DNA from: Sphingopyxis sp. GW247-27LB
GTDB taxonomy: Bacteria; Pseudomonadota; Alphaproteobacteria; Sphingomonadales; Sphingomonadaceae
Direction: 5' to 3'
Assembly (NCBI RefSeq): GCF_002277025.1
Contig: NZ_NIWD01000002.1
Location: forward strand, 62,001-126,000
DNA: 64,000 bases
The stretch's first letter is position 1; every line of letters starts with the position of its first letter. A model generated the notes under the pieces. The model did no database searches and was not told the DNA's origin. It was given only the letters and a program-made list of their open reading frames with translations. Positions 7,811 to 23,811 of the stretch are shown here, one piece after another. The translations under genes and the position numbers were made by a program.

Positions 7811-7845
7811 AAAGGGCGCGAGAACCGTTGTTCTCGCGCCCTTTC
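7811..7845 (-). terminator. rho-independent terminator for the triplicated-domain gene
   Basis: A 12-bp perfect stem (7814-7825 with 7830-7841) and CGTT loop; on the minus strand it is followed by TTTTGC. It lies 18 bases after the stop of the gene ending at 7863. On the plus strand only three T follow. Confidence 0.8.
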
Positions 7846-7862
7846 GTGAAAGCCCGCCGAGC

Positions 7863-8726
7863 TTAGTTGGCTTCCTTCGCCTGCGGTTCGTCCGCGGCCG
7901 CGGCGGCCGCATCGGCGTCGGCCGTTTGCGGGGCCTCGGCGCCGGTCGCCTGGGCGACGGCGGCGGCGAACTGATCGGCGGTGTAGGCGGCGGTGAGGCC
8001 GCTCGCGCCCATGTTGAAGGCGCTGCGCGGCAGCGCGACGTCGCCGCTCGTCGTGGTGACGACCACATTGGCGGCGTCGAACGACTTGACCGTGCCGAGC
8101 ACCGCCGTGCCCTGGAGGCCGCGCACTTCGGCGCCCGGCTTCAGCGCCGCGGTCACCGCGGCGTCATCGGCCGCCGAAGCCTGGCTCGCCTGCTGCATCG
8201 CGGCGGCGAACTGGTCGGCGGTGAAGCTGGTCTGGAGGCCGTTCTGCGCGACGAAGAAGGCGTTCTTCGGCACTTTGACGTCGCCGGTCGGGGTGGTCAC
8301 GACAACGCCGGACGCGTCGGCGAGCTTGACCGTGCCGAGCACGGTCGAGCCGTTGGCGCTGCGCACCTCGGCGCCGGGCTTGAGCGCGGCGTCGAGCGCC
8401 TGGGCACTGGCGGCGGCGGCCTGATCGACCGCGGCGGTCAGCTGGGCGACGGTGACAGTGATCGTCGGGCCCTTCTCGCCCTTTGCAAAGGCGTTCTTGG
8501 GCAGGGTGACCGGCTTGCCGTTCAGCGTCACGACGACATTGTCGCCGGCGTCGCTGGCGACGGGGCCGATCGTCGCGCCTTCGCTGTCGTAGACGACGGT
8601 GCCGGGCGCAAGGTTGGGGCCGGCGGCCGGGGCAGCGGCGGGCGTACCCTGCGCCATCGCGGGCGCACCGGCCGCGAGGGCCATGCCGAGGGAAAGGGAA
8701 GTCACAAAAGCAGCGATCTTTCGCAT
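7863..8726 (-). CDS. secreted protein with three tandem PRC-barrel-like repeats, unknown function
   Basis: Function not recognised. The 287-residue product begins with a clear signal peptide (MRKIAAFVTSLSLGMALAAG, cut after AMAQ near residue 26) and then carries three copies of an about 80-residue unit, starting near 41, 117 and 197. Each copy has PGxxVxxxxGxxxGxV followed by a V-V-V-T strand and an LPKNAF-like turn; copies 2 and 3 are closest. Two copies are followed by ADQFAAAxxQA helices. The GxxxGxV beta pattern resembles PRC-barrel strands, but this is only a resemblance. The C-terminus is Ala/Asp-rich. AAGGAG precedes the start at 8726. The protein should be periplasmic or exported. Confidence 0.8.
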   Translation of the reverse strand: MRKIAAFVTSLSLGMALAAGAPAMAQGTPAAAPAAGPNLAPGTVVYDSEGATIGPVASDAGDNVVVTLNGKPVTLPKNAFAKGEKGPTITVTVAQLTAAVDQAAAASAQALDAALKPGAEVRSANGSTVLGTVKLADASGVVVTTPTGDVKVPKNAFFVAQNGLQTSFTADQFAAAMQQASQASAADDAAVTAALKPGAEVRGLQGTAVLGTVKSFDAANVVVTTTSGDVALPRSAFNMGASGLTAAYTADQFAAAVAQATGAEAPQTADADAAAAAADEPQAKEAN

Positions 8727-8962
8727 CGCGTCGTCTCTCCTTGAAAATTTGGTGATTGCGGTCAGAGTCTCAACGCATCCGCGCGGGCGATGACCACGGA
8801 AATGCTGCCGAGCCGTGGCTGTTGCGGGATGAACCGTTTCAAAGTGGCGCACATCCTGCTGCGCTGAGCGGCAGAAGGTCGTGGTTTATACTCGGGGTTC
8901 GCCGCCCTAGGATCGCCGAATACGCCGGTCGACCGAGTCCCGGCGCGCGAAAGGAAAGGCGG

Positions 8963-9505
8963 ATGACGACCATGACCGCAGCGACGGCACCCGAACTCGA
9001 CATCGCGCGCTGGTTCAACAGCGCGCCGCTGTCGCTTGCCGACCTGCGCGGGCGCGTCGTGGTCATCGGGGCGTTCCAGATGCTGTGCCCCGGCTGCGTC
9101 GCCGAGAGCCTGCCGCAGCTTCGGCGCATCCACGAGATCTTTCCCGGCGACGCGGTAACGGTGATCGGCCTGCATAGCGTGTTCGAGCATCACGCCGCGA
9201 TGACGCCGGTGTCGCTCGAGCCCTTTCTTCATGAATATCGCATCGCCTGGCCTGTCGCGGTCGACCGCCACGACGATCCGGCGGGGGTGCCGGTCACCAT
9301 GGCGCGCTATGGCCTGCGCGGCACGCCGAGCCTGTTGCTGATCGACCGGCAGGGGCGCCTTCGCCTCCACCGCTTCGGCCATGTGCCCGACCTCGCGGTC
9401 GGCGCGGCGATCCAGCAGCTGCTCGACGAAGGCGAAGGGAAGGGCGTGGCCGTGGTGGCCGAAGGCGGCGGCGAAAGCTGCGCGGTCGGGGGCGATTGCG
9501 GCTGA
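8963..9505 (+). CDS. thioredoxin-fold redox protein (TlpA/AhpC-TSA-like)
   Basis: A 180-residue thioredoxin-like protein with the active-site motif Cys42-Pro-Gly-Cys45 in GAFQMLCPGCVAESLPQL, the segment VTVIGLHSVFEHH, and the cis-proline region RGTPSLLLIDRQGRLRLHRFG. There is no signal peptide at the chosen start, so it should act in the cytoplasm. An extra Cys pair sits in the tail (ESCAVGGDCG), which could serve as a resolving pair or bind metal. The start at 8963 has AAGGAAAGG upstream; a longer upstream frame lacks such a site. The gene stands alone, 236 bases from its divergent neighbour. Confidence 0.85.
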   Translation: MTTMTAATAPELDIARWFNSAPLSLADLRGRVVVIGAFQMLCPGCVAESLPQLRRIHEIFPGDAVTVIGLHSVFEHHAAMTPVSLEPFLHEYRIAWPVAVDRHDDPAGVPVTMARYGLRGTPSLLLIDRQGRLRLHRFGHVPDLAVGAAIQQLLDEGEGKGVAVVAEGGGESCAVGGDCG

Positions 9506-9547
9506 TGGTGGCGAAATTCGGTGGAGCGGGTGATGTTTTTCTTTCTT

Positions 9548-9623
9548 CGTCACCCCGGACTTGATCCGGGGTCCCGCTTTTCGACGTTGCTGAGCGGGAC
9601 CCCGGATCAAGTCCGGGGTGACG
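9548..9623. repeat. 31-bp perfect inverted repeat, CCCCGGACTTGATCCGGGG type
   Basis: Two perfectly complementary 31-base arms (9548-9578 and 9593-9623) flank a 14-base spacer, and each arm contains its own small palindrome CCCCGGA..TCCGGGG. This type of element is widespread between genes in alphaproteobacteria. It lies in the 394-base gap before rpoB. It may act as a bidirectional terminator or be a non-autonomous mobile palindrome; there is no gene inside. Confidence 0.9.
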
Positions 9624-9691
9624 AGGGTGGACGGGGTAACGGAGCCTTCGCAAGTCAAGCGACGTCGCACTCGAACCACGCCCCCCCAGCG

Positions 9692-9720
9692 TTGACTTCG
9701 CGCGCCCCCAATCCTATATG
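9692..9720 (+). promoter_or_regulatory. sigma-70-type promoter upstream of rpoB
   Basis: TTGACT (9692-9697), a 17-base spacer and TATATG (9715-9720) form a good housekeeping promoter. It predicts a start near 9727 and an rpoB leader of about 170 bases. This would give rpoBC its own promoter in addition to any read-through from rplJL, which is cut off by the terminator at 786 and the accessory genes between. The rest of 9624-9899 shows no gene. Confidence 0.55.
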
Positions 9721-9899
9721 GCTTGCACACCCCAGCGTCCGGGACGCGGCCTGACTTTGCGCATCGGGCCACAGGAATAGGGCGCCGGGGATTTCGAGAT
9801 GCGTTGAGAAGCTGCGGTAAACCGGCAACGGTTGCTCGCGGCCTTTTTGCGTCTCTATCGCGCTCGCGATTTGATTTTATTGAGGCGAGACAATCACAT

Positions 9900-14078
<4,179 letters not shown>

Positions 14079-14083
14079 AGCAA

Positions 14084-14298
14084 ATGCAGGTGAGGCATGC
14101 AGCGTTGACCTTTCTGGTCATCGAGCATGCCTTGCTTGCAGGCTTCCTGTCGGCCGATCCTCGATCGATTAACTGGGGTGTCTTCGTATTCTTTCTTATC
14201 GGTGGATTAGCACTCTACTGGATCTACGAGACTGCCGCGCCGGATAAAATTGACCGCGAGATCGAAAAGTTTTTGTCCCAACCCAAGGGAACTGAAAA

Positions 14299-14302
<4 letters not shown>
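14084..14302 (+). CDS. small two-helix membrane protein between rpoB and rpoC, unknown function
   Basis: A 72-residue protein of no recognised family, lodged between rpoB and rpoC. It has two hydrophobic segments, about residues 6-23 ([18 protein letters not shown]) and 29-48 ([20 protein letters not shown]), then a charged tail ([16 protein letters not shown]). GGAG at 14072-14075 gives it a proper ribosome binding site, and its stop overlaps the rpoC ATG (ATGA at 14299), so rpoC translation may be coupled to it. Bases 14101-14220 hold 61 G+C of 120 (51%), lower than the flanking rpo genes, which suggests later acquisition. It looks like a real gene, since the reading frame fills the gap exactly. 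Confidence 0.7.
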
Positions 14303-18582
<4,280 letters not shown>

Positions 18583-18613
18583 GCCTCGCCGGCCCGATGG
18601 CCTGACGGAAAAG

Positions 18614-18645
18614 AGCCCCGCCGGAGCGATCCGGCGGGGTTTTTT
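18614..18645 (+). terminator. rho-independent terminator after rpoC
   Basis: A 9-bp perfect stem CCCCGCCGG / CCGGCGGGG (18616-18624, 18631-18639), a six-base loop and six T in a row. It ends the rpoBC unit. Confidence 0.93.
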
Positions 18646-18693
18646 CTTTGGGTGAAGATGGTTTGGGGTGGGGAGCGGATGTTGCATAACTCG

Positions 18694-18779
18694 TCGCCCC
18701 CGCGAAGGCGGGGGCCGCCGTCGTCTTACGCAGCGGCGCAGGAGAAGGCCGACAGCGGCCCCTGCCTTCGCGGGGGCGA
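18694..18779. repeat. double-hairpin repeat (CGCCCCCGCGAAGGCGGGGG family), copy 1
   Basis: Arms 18694-18718 and 18755-18779 are 25-base inverted copies with one mismatch, and each can also fold on itself through CGCCCCCGCGAAGGCGGGGGC. A second member of the family lies at 21127-21213, and a half-site remnant near 49241-49265. It sits between the rpoC terminator and the next gene; no coding sequence is seen there. Confidence 0.85.
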
Positions 18780-18871
18780 GGGCTGTTATCGGCCGTCAGC
18801 GGCCTGCTACCTCGGGCCTTCCCCTTTGCCGCCAAGCTGATAGCTTCGCCCTTCCGATCGGGAGGAGAGGG

Positions 18872-19576
18872 ATGATGCGGGCTTTTCTGTTTGGCGCCGC
18901 GCTGTTCGCGGCGGCGACGCCGGCCGTGGCGCAGGACAACAGCAATATCGTGGGCGAGGTGGTGGTGACGGGGCAGCGCGCCTCGGCCGACTATCTGTCC
19001 GATGAGCAGACGGTGGTCGGACTGCGCCGCACCGCCGACAGCGCGATCCAGCCGGTGAAATTCACCTCGGACTCGCGCGACGAGGATATGCGCAAGCAGG
19101 AAATCCACGCGATGCTGGAGGCGGCGATCCGGCGCGCCGACGCGGCGGGGGTCGAGCTGGCGACCGGCGACTTCGAACTCGCGAAGGTGACGCTGGCGAA
19201 TTACAAGGATCTGGCGTTCGCGCGCGGCGCGCGGCCCGACACCAGCGAGATCGGGCTGTTCGTCAAGGCGAGCCTCGCGGGGTCGGTCGGCGGCGCGCAG
19301 GGGCGGATCGACAGCTTCATCAAGTCGGTGCCGGCGACCGGGCGCGCGCTGATCGAAAAGCGCGGCGGCATCACGCTGACGATCATCAACCCCGACCAGT
19401 ATCGCGAGCCGATCGTCAAGCTGGTCGCCGCCGAGGCGCTGAAGACCGCCGCGGCGTTCGGACCCGACTATGGGGTCGAGGTCGCGGGGCTCAACGAACA
19501 GCTGATCTGGGCGCAGGCGAGCGCCACCGAGGTGTTCCTCTATATTCCCTATCGGTTCTCGGTGCGGCCGAAATGA
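18872..19576 (+). CDS. secreted protein of unknown function
   Basis: Not recognised. The 234-residue product has a signal peptide (MMRAFLFGAALFAAATPAVAQ) and starts its mature part with NIVGEVVVTGQRAS, which resembles the first beta-strand of TonB-dependent receptor plugs; the rest, though, is too short and unlike a receptor. A helical segment (EMLEAAIRRADAAGVEL-like, about residues 85-105) is followed by alternating beta strands ending FLYIPYRFSVRPK. GGAGGAGAGG lies just before ATG 18872. It stands alone downstream of the rpoC terminator; its role cannot be guessed from neighbours. It should be periplasmic. Confidence 0.75.
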   Translation: MMRAFLFGAALFAAATPAVAQDNSNIVGEVVVTGQRASADYLSDEQTVVGLRRTADSAIQPVKFTSDSRDEDMRKQEIHAMLEAAIRRADAAGVELATGDFELAKVTLANYKDLAFARGARPDTSEIGLFVKASLAGSVGGAQGRIDSFIKSVPATGRALIEKRGGITLTIINPDQYREPIVKLVAAEALKTAAAFGPDYGVEVAGLNEQLIWAQASATEVFLYIPYRFSVRPK

Positions 19577-19624
19577 TCGGGACTCGCCGCAGCGATCGAT
19601 GTTGGGGACGCGTTGGAGGACGTA

Positions 19625-20464
19625 ATGGCATTTCAGCCATTTGGTTATAAGTTTGACATCCGCTCGGCATCGAGAGTGGCCGATGTGAAAGCCGACATAC
19701 GCGCGCGAAAAAAGGGATGGTTCGATCCGGGCTATGGCGCCCGCGGCTGGATTTGCGGCCCGTTCATCTGCCTCTGGTTCAGCGCGTTCGACCGTTACGG
19801 CCCGATGCTGTTCGGCCTGATACGGCAGGATGGCTTCGGTTCGCGAATTCATGGCAGAGCCGGTTCGGACCTCAACGGTGTGTTGCTGGTCGCGATATCG
19901 CTTCCCTGGCTTGTTCTCGTTCTTTTCGGGATGCTTGCCGCGGTGCAGCATGAGTGGAGTGATATTGCCGTCATCGGCGGCTTCATTTTGCTGATGCTTC
20001 TATGTTTCTGGTTGGCCCATAGCGATCGCCGCGAAGCGGAGCCCCTGGTGCGTTTCTTGCGTGATATTCTTACCGCGACCGGCCGTTCGCTTCGTGCCAC
20101 GTCTGAACGGCATGAAATATCCGAGGGCTTGACCCTCATAGTGGGGAGCCGGGAGCGCGATGCTCCGGCTTCGGCGTTGGCCGTTCACGATGCACTGCTT
20201 GGTTTGGGGGAGGGGGATTTCGCAATCTTAGAGAGGGCGTCCGAAGATTATATCCAGACCATGTTGCGCGATGGGAGCTTCACGATCGAAATGCGCCGCG
20301 GGACCGGATCGCATTTTCAGGCGGCGCGGCGGGGGGTTCTGGATACCGATGACGCGCGTCTCCGCTTCTCCTTCGAACAAGCCCTGGCCGCGTTTCTTGC
20401 CTTCGGTTCGGGAAAGGAGATGCCGTCAACATTCCTCTGGCTCCCGATGTCATTGCCCGGCTGA
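19625..20464 (+). CDS. two-helix membrane protein of unknown function
   Basis: Not recognised. The 279-residue product has a cytoplasmic N-terminus, a Gly/Trp-rich segment (GWFDPGYGARGWICGPFICLW), two transmembrane helices (about residues 88-108 and 114-136, e.g. GVLLVAISLPWLVLVLFGML) and a hydrophilic C-terminal domain of about 140 residues. GGAGGA lies four bases before ATG 19625. The line at 19981-20040 has 31 G+C of 60, lower than the neighbouring housekeeping genes, which hints at different origin or relaxed constraint. It is followed by a minus-strand terminator. Confidence 0.75.
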   Translation: MAFQPFGYKFDIRSASRVADVKADIRARKKGWFDPGYGARGWICGPFICLWFSAFDRYGPMLFGLIRQDGFGSRIHGRAGSDLNGVLLVAISLPWLVLVLFGMLAAVQHEWSDIAVIGGFILLMLLCFWLAHSDRREAEPLVRFLRDILTATGRSLRATSERHEISEGLTLIVGSRERDAPASALAVHDALLGLGEGDFAILERASEDYIQTMLRDGSFTIEMRRGTGSHFQAARRGVLDTDDARLRFSFEQALAAFLAFGSGKEMPSTFLWLPMSLPG

Positions 20465-20483
20465 AGCTCTTTTGCGTCCAAAT

Positions 20484-20515
20484 AAAAGGGCCCACCGGCG
20501 CGGCCGGTGAGCCCT
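20484..20515 (-). terminator. terminator for the PspC-like gene
   Basis: Stem GGGCCCACCGG (20488-20498) pairs with CCGGTGAGCCC (20503-20513) with one G-T/A-C type mismatch. On the minus strand it is followed by TTTTATT. It lies downstream of the gene ending at 20577. Confidence 0.7.
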
Positions 20516-20576
20516 TGGTCCTTGGGAATGTGCGGGCCGGTGCGACTGCGCCTGGAAGGCGGCCGGCCCGGGGCTG

Positions 20577-20756
20577 CTAGGGTGCGAGGATCGCGACCGT
20601 GATATAGAGCAGCAGCGGCAGGCCGAAGCCCAGCAAGGTCAGCGCCACGAAGGCGACGCGCGTCCACAAGACGTCGAAGCCGAAGTGGTCGGCCATGCCG
20701 GCGCAGACGCCGAAGACCATGCCATCGCGACGATTCTTGCGAAAACCCTGTTTCAT
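20577..20756 (-). CDS. PspC-domain membrane protein
   Basis: A 59-residue protein made of a single PspC-type domain: RDGMVFGVCAGMADHFG followed by DVLWTRVAFVALTLLGFG and the hydrophobic LPLLLYITVAILAP end. In enterobacteria PspC is an inner-membrane sensor of envelope stress; stand-alone short versions like this are common in sphingomonads, and their role is not clear. AAGGA precedes ATG 20756. It follows another small membrane protein gene on the same strand, 61 bases upstream, so both may form one transcript. Confidence 0.88.
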   Translation of the reverse strand: MKQGFRKNRRDGMVFGVCAGMADHFGFDVLWTRVAFVALTLLGFGLPLLLYITVAILAP

Positions 20757-20817
20757 TTTTTTCCTTTCCGTCCCGGCGCGAGGGCCGGCATCATGGGGTG
20801 GGCGAACCGGCCGCTGG

Positions 20818-20946
20818 TCAGATGACCAGGCGGCCGAGTTCGGCACCGTTCGGGCCGACAGCGGCCAGGAACATCAGCGAGCAGTAGAGCGAGGCGACCG
20901 CGGCGATCGCGTAGCTCTTGAGCGATTCGGTGGTGAAGTGAGCCAT
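20818..20946 (-). CDS. 42-residue single-pass membrane protein, unknown function
   Basis: A small protein with a short hydrophilic start (MAHFTTESLKS), one transmembrane helix (YAIAAVASLYCSLMFLAAVG) and a polar tail (PNGAELGRLVI). AAAGGA lies before ATG 20946. It precedes the PspC-like gene on the same strand. No family was recognised. The good ribosome binding site and the fit with its neighbour support it. Confidence 0.65.
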   Translation of the reverse strand: MAHFTTESLKSYAIAAVASLYCSLMFLAAVGPNGAELGRLVI

Positions 20947-21126
20947 GTTGAAATCCTTTCGTTCCTCCCATCCGGACCATCCGGTGGATGCCGACACTGT
21001 TGCAGGAGGCGTGCCAATTTCATTCATGGGCGGTTAAGCGCGGTTTTTCCGGTTTTGGAATTTTGTTTCGTTGGAAGTTTTGCCGTCATATGGTGAAAAT
21101 TTCAGATTATGAGAAAAATTTTTCAA

Positions 21127-21213
21127 CGTCGCCCCCGCGAGGGCGGGGGCCGGCGGCGGTTTACGCAGCGACGCAGCCTTGAGCCTCCAGCGCCCCCCTT
21201 CGCGGGGGCGACG
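21127..21213. repeat. double-hairpin repeat (CGCCCCCGCGAAGGCGGGGG family), copy 2
   Basis: CGTCGCCCCCGCGAGGGC at 21127 and CGCCCCCCTTCGCGGGGG ending ACG at 21213 are inverted copies, each self-complementary. It fills part of the 337-base gap 20947-21283 before recF. The remainder (20947-21126) is AT-rich with short T tracts and holds no gene that I can support. Confidence 0.8.
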
Positions 21214-21283
21214 AGGAGTGGGCAGCAGGGAAGGAAGAAAGGACATTTCCCTCCACGCAGGAAATATCCTACGCGCGATCGGG

Positions 21284-22393
21284 ATGACGCTGACCCGCCT
21301 TTCGCTGACCGATTTTCGCAATCATGCCGGCGCGGATCTGGGCGCGGGGCCGGGTCTGGTCGCATTGCATGGCGACAATGGCGCGGGCAAGACCAACATA
21401 TTGGAGGCGATCTCGCTGCTCGCACCCGGGCGCGGGCTGCGGCGCGCGCCGCTTGCCGAGATGGTGCGCGACGGCGCGGGCGGGGGCTTCGCGGTGTTCG
21501 CGGAGGTGCTCGCGGGCGAGGGACTCGCCCCGGTCGCGCTCGGCACCGGGATCGAGCCCGCGCATCCGGGGCGGCGGCTGGTGCGGATCAACGGCAGCCC
21601 CGCGGCGGCGACCGCGCTCGGCGACTGGCTCGCGGTATTGTGGCTGACCCCCGCGATGGACCGGCTGTTCGTCGAGACGGCGGGAAACCGGCGGCGCTTC
21701 CTTGACCGGCTCGTCCTCGCGCTCGACCCGCGCCACGCGCAGCACGGCAACCGCTACGAGGCGGCGCTGCGCGCGCGCGGCAAGCTGCTCGCCGATCTCG
21801 CGGGGGCCGACGCGCGGTGGCTGACGAGCCTCGAGGCGCAGCTCGCCGAGCATGGCGCGGCGATCGACGCGGCGCGGCAGCGCACGCTCGCCGCGCTGTC
21901 GGCGGAGCTGGCGGAGCAACCCGACGCCCCCTTCGCGCGGCCGCTGCTCACGCTCGTCGACAGCGAAGGCGCGGCGCGCGAGGAACCGTGGAGCGAGGAG
22001 GCGCTACGCACGCTGTTCGCGGGGCGGCGGCGGATCGACGCCGCGGCGGGGCGCGCGACCGCGGGACCGCACCGCGACGACCTTGCCGCGGTCCACGCCG
22101 CCAGCGGCCGCGCGGCGGCGCGCTGCTCGACCGGCGAGCAGAAGGCGATGCTGCTGTCGCTCGTCCTCGCGCACAGCGATTGCGTCGCGCGGGCGCGCGG
22201 GCGGCGGCCGGTTCTGCTGCTCGACGAGGTCGCCGCGCATCTCGACCCCTCGCGCCGCGCCGCGCTTTACGAACGGCTCGCGGGGCAGGGCGGACAGGCG
22301 TGGCTGACCGGGACCGAGGCGGCGCTGTTCGAGGATATGCCGGGGCCGGTGACGCGGTTTCGGATTGCGGGGGGGCGGATTTCGGCGGGGTAG
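21284..22393 (+). CDS. recF: DNA replication and repair protein RecF
   Basis: The 369-residue RecF ATPase loads RecA at single-strand gaps with RecO and RecR. Walker A is [14 protein letters not shown] (residues 30-37 core), followed by [17 protein letters not shown], the QNP/signature-like region [18 protein letters not shown], and Walker [35 protein letters not shown] is a typical RecF start. ATG 21284 fits this, though the ribosome binding site is poor. In many bacteria recF sits with dnaA and dnaN; here it stands apart between repeats. Confidence 0.95.
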   Translation: MTLTRLSLTDFRNHAGADLGAGPGLVALHGDNGAGKTNILEAISLLAPGRGLRRAPLAEMVRDGAGGGFAVFAEVLAGEGLAPVALGTGIEPAHPGRRLVRINGSPAAATALGDWLAVLWLTPAMDRLFVETAGNRRRFLDRLVLALDPRHAQHGNRYEAALRARGKLLADLAGADARWLTSLEAQLAEHGAAIDAARQRTLAALSAELAEQPDAPFARPLLTLVDSEGAAREEPWSEEALRTLFAGRRRIDAAAGRATAGPHRDDLAAVHAASGRAAARCSTGEQKAMLLSLVLAHSDCVARARGRRPVLLLDEVAAHLDPSRRAALYERLAGQGGQAWLTGTEAALFEDMPGPVTRFRIAGGRISAG

Positions 22394-22401
22394 CTTATGC
22401 T

Positions 22402-22517
22402 CCCCTCCCGCTTGCGGGAGGGGTCGGGGGTGCGCAGCGACCGTGCGATAGCTCACCCCGCTGCGGCTGGGCAGCAAGCTGCCAAGCCTCGCTGCCCCCT
22501 CCCGCGAGCGGGAGGGG
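22402..22517. repeat. nested double-hairpin intergenic repeat (CCCCTCCC family), copy 2
   Basis: CCCCTCCCGCTTGCGGGAGG (start 22402) and CCCCTCCCGCGAGCGGGAGG (start 22496) each form a hairpin and pair with one another. It lies in the convergent gap between recF and arsC and could serve as a terminator for both. Confidence 0.85.
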
Positions 22518-22539
22518 AGATGAGCGTTCATTCCCGAAT

Positions 22540-22884
22540 CTACAAAATCTCCCGCACCACATCCTGCGGGCGGCAGAAGCGGACGCCCTTGTCGGTCTCG
22601 ACGAACGGCCGGTTCACATAGGCGGGATTGGCGACCATCGCGGCGATGATCGCATCCTCGTTCGCGTCCGGCAGGCCGCGCTCCTCGGCGTCGGTGCCGC
22701 GGAGGCGCAGCGCCTCCTTTGCGGTCAGGCCGGCGCCGGCGAAAAGCTGGCGCAGCTTGTCCGCCGCGTAGGGCGTCTTCAGATATTCGACGACGGTGAC
22801 GTCGACGCCCGGCGTCTCCTCGAGGATTGCGAGGGTCTTGCGCGAGGTGCCGCAGGCGGGGTTGTGCCAGATGGTCGCTTTCAT
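22540..22884 (-). CDS. arsC: ArsC-family arsenate reductase (glutaredoxin type)
   Basis: A 114-residue thioredoxin-fold protein with the ArsC motif NPACGTSRKTL, catalytic Cys11, and the later arginines in LRLRGTDAEERGL and NRPFVETDKGVRFCRP that bind oxyanion in this family. ArsC reduces arsenate to arsenite using glutathione and glutaredoxin. No arsR, arsB or acr3 is nearby, so arsenic resistance is not proven; family members of this kind also include uncharacterised Spx/YffB-like reductases. No clear ribosome binding site is seen before ATG 22884. It converges on recF. Confidence 0.85.
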   Translation of the reverse strand: MKATIWHNPACGTSRKTLAILEETPGVDVTVVEYLKTPYAADKLRQLFAGAGLTAKEALRLRGTDAEERGLPDANEDAIIAAMVANPAYVNRPFVETDKGVRFCRPQDVVREIL

Positions 22885-23084
22885 GGGAGCGGCTCTATCG
22901 CGCCGGTGCGGGCGGGGCAAGGGCGGGTGGGGGCGGCGCGTAAACCCGCTGTTCATGGCGATTATGGCACAACACCCCGCATGAAGACGATGATGCGTCT
23001 TGCCTTTAGAGGGCAAGCTGCGGCTAATGTCCCGACGAAGGACCGCCAGAGGCGGCATGCGGGGTTGGGTTGCACGTGAACAAG

Positions 23085-23807
23085 ATGATCGATCGCAGGT
23101 CGATGCTGGCGGGGCTCGCGAGTGCGGGCGCCTTCGCGGCGGCAGAGGCGCGCGCGCAGGTGCCGGACTGGATCGCCCAGCACCCGCAGGCGCCGGCGGC
23201 TCCGCCCGTCGACTATCTCGCGGTGGCGCGCGCGCAACTCGCGCGCGAGGGCCGTCATATCGCGCTGACCGACCGCGTTGGCATCGTCGATTTCGGGCTT
23301 CCGTCCTCCCGCCCGCGCTTCGCGCTCGTCGACATGGTCGCGGGGCGGATCGACCTCTATCCGGTGACGCACGGCCGCGGCTCGGACCCGCAGCACGACG
23401 GCTGGCTCAAGAGCTTCTCGAACGCCCCCGGCAGCCTCGCGAGCTCGCGCGGCGCCTATCGCACCAGCGACTATTATTGGGGATCGAACGGCTCGTCGAT
23501 GCGGCTCGCCGGGCTCGATCCCGACAACAGCAACGCCGACATGCGCGCGATCGTCGTCCACGGCGCCTGGTACGCCGAACCGTCGCTGATCGCGACGCAG
23601 GGCAAGCTGGGGCGCAGCGAGGGCTGTTTCGTGTTCGGCGAGGAATTGCTGCCGCAAATCCTCTACAAGCTCGGCCCGGGCCGGCTGCTGTTCGCCGACA
23701 AGCTGAGCCTTCCGCCGCCGCAACCCGTGCTGCCGCCGCCGCCGGGGACCGAGGCTATCGTCCGGACGAGCGCGACGAGCGGGGTGATGCCGGGGACCGC
23801 GGATTGA
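23085..23807 (+). CDS. murein L,D-transpeptidase catalytic domain protein (exported)
   Basis: A 240-residue member of the YkuD-like, PF13645-type family. The N-terminus has a twin-arginine-like start (MIDRRSMLAGLASAGAFA) and a signal-peptide cut near ARAQ. Catalytic elements are His159 in AIVVHGAWYAEPSL and Cys181 in KLGRSEGCFVFGEEL. Such enzymes form 3-3 crosslinks in peptidoglycan or attach proteins to it. The C-terminus is proline-rich (SLPPPQPVLPPPPG). The start may also be GTG 23076; no good ribosome binding site is seen. Another L,D-transpeptidase lies 520 bases downstream on the other strand. Confidence 0.85.
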   Translation: MIDRRSMLAGLASAGAFAAAEARAQVPDWIAQHPQAPAAPPVDYLAVARAQLAREGRHIALTDRVGIVDFGLPSSRPRFALVDMVAGRIDLYPVTHGRGSDPQHDGWLKSFSNAPGSLASSRGAYRTSDYYWGSNGSSMRLAGLDPDNSNADMRAIVVHGAWYAEPSLIATQGKLGRSEGCFVFGEELLPQILYKLGPGRLLFADKLSLPPPQPVLPPPPGTEAIVRTSATSGVMPGTAD

Positions 23808-23811
23808 ATCG

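Noticed and set aside
7863-8726. Triplicated protein as preprotein translocase component YajC
   Set aside because: It has a signal peptide and three repeats and lacks the single N-terminal helix plus short cytoplasmic domain of YajC.
9723-9899. In-frame upstream extension of rpoB
   Set aside because: The conserved N-terminus starts at ATG 9900, and the extension overlaps the promoter and looks non-coding.
18872-19576. TonB-dependent receptor fragment
   Set aside because: Only the start resembles a plug strand (VVVTGQRAS); length and the rest of the sequence do not fit a beta-barrel receptor.
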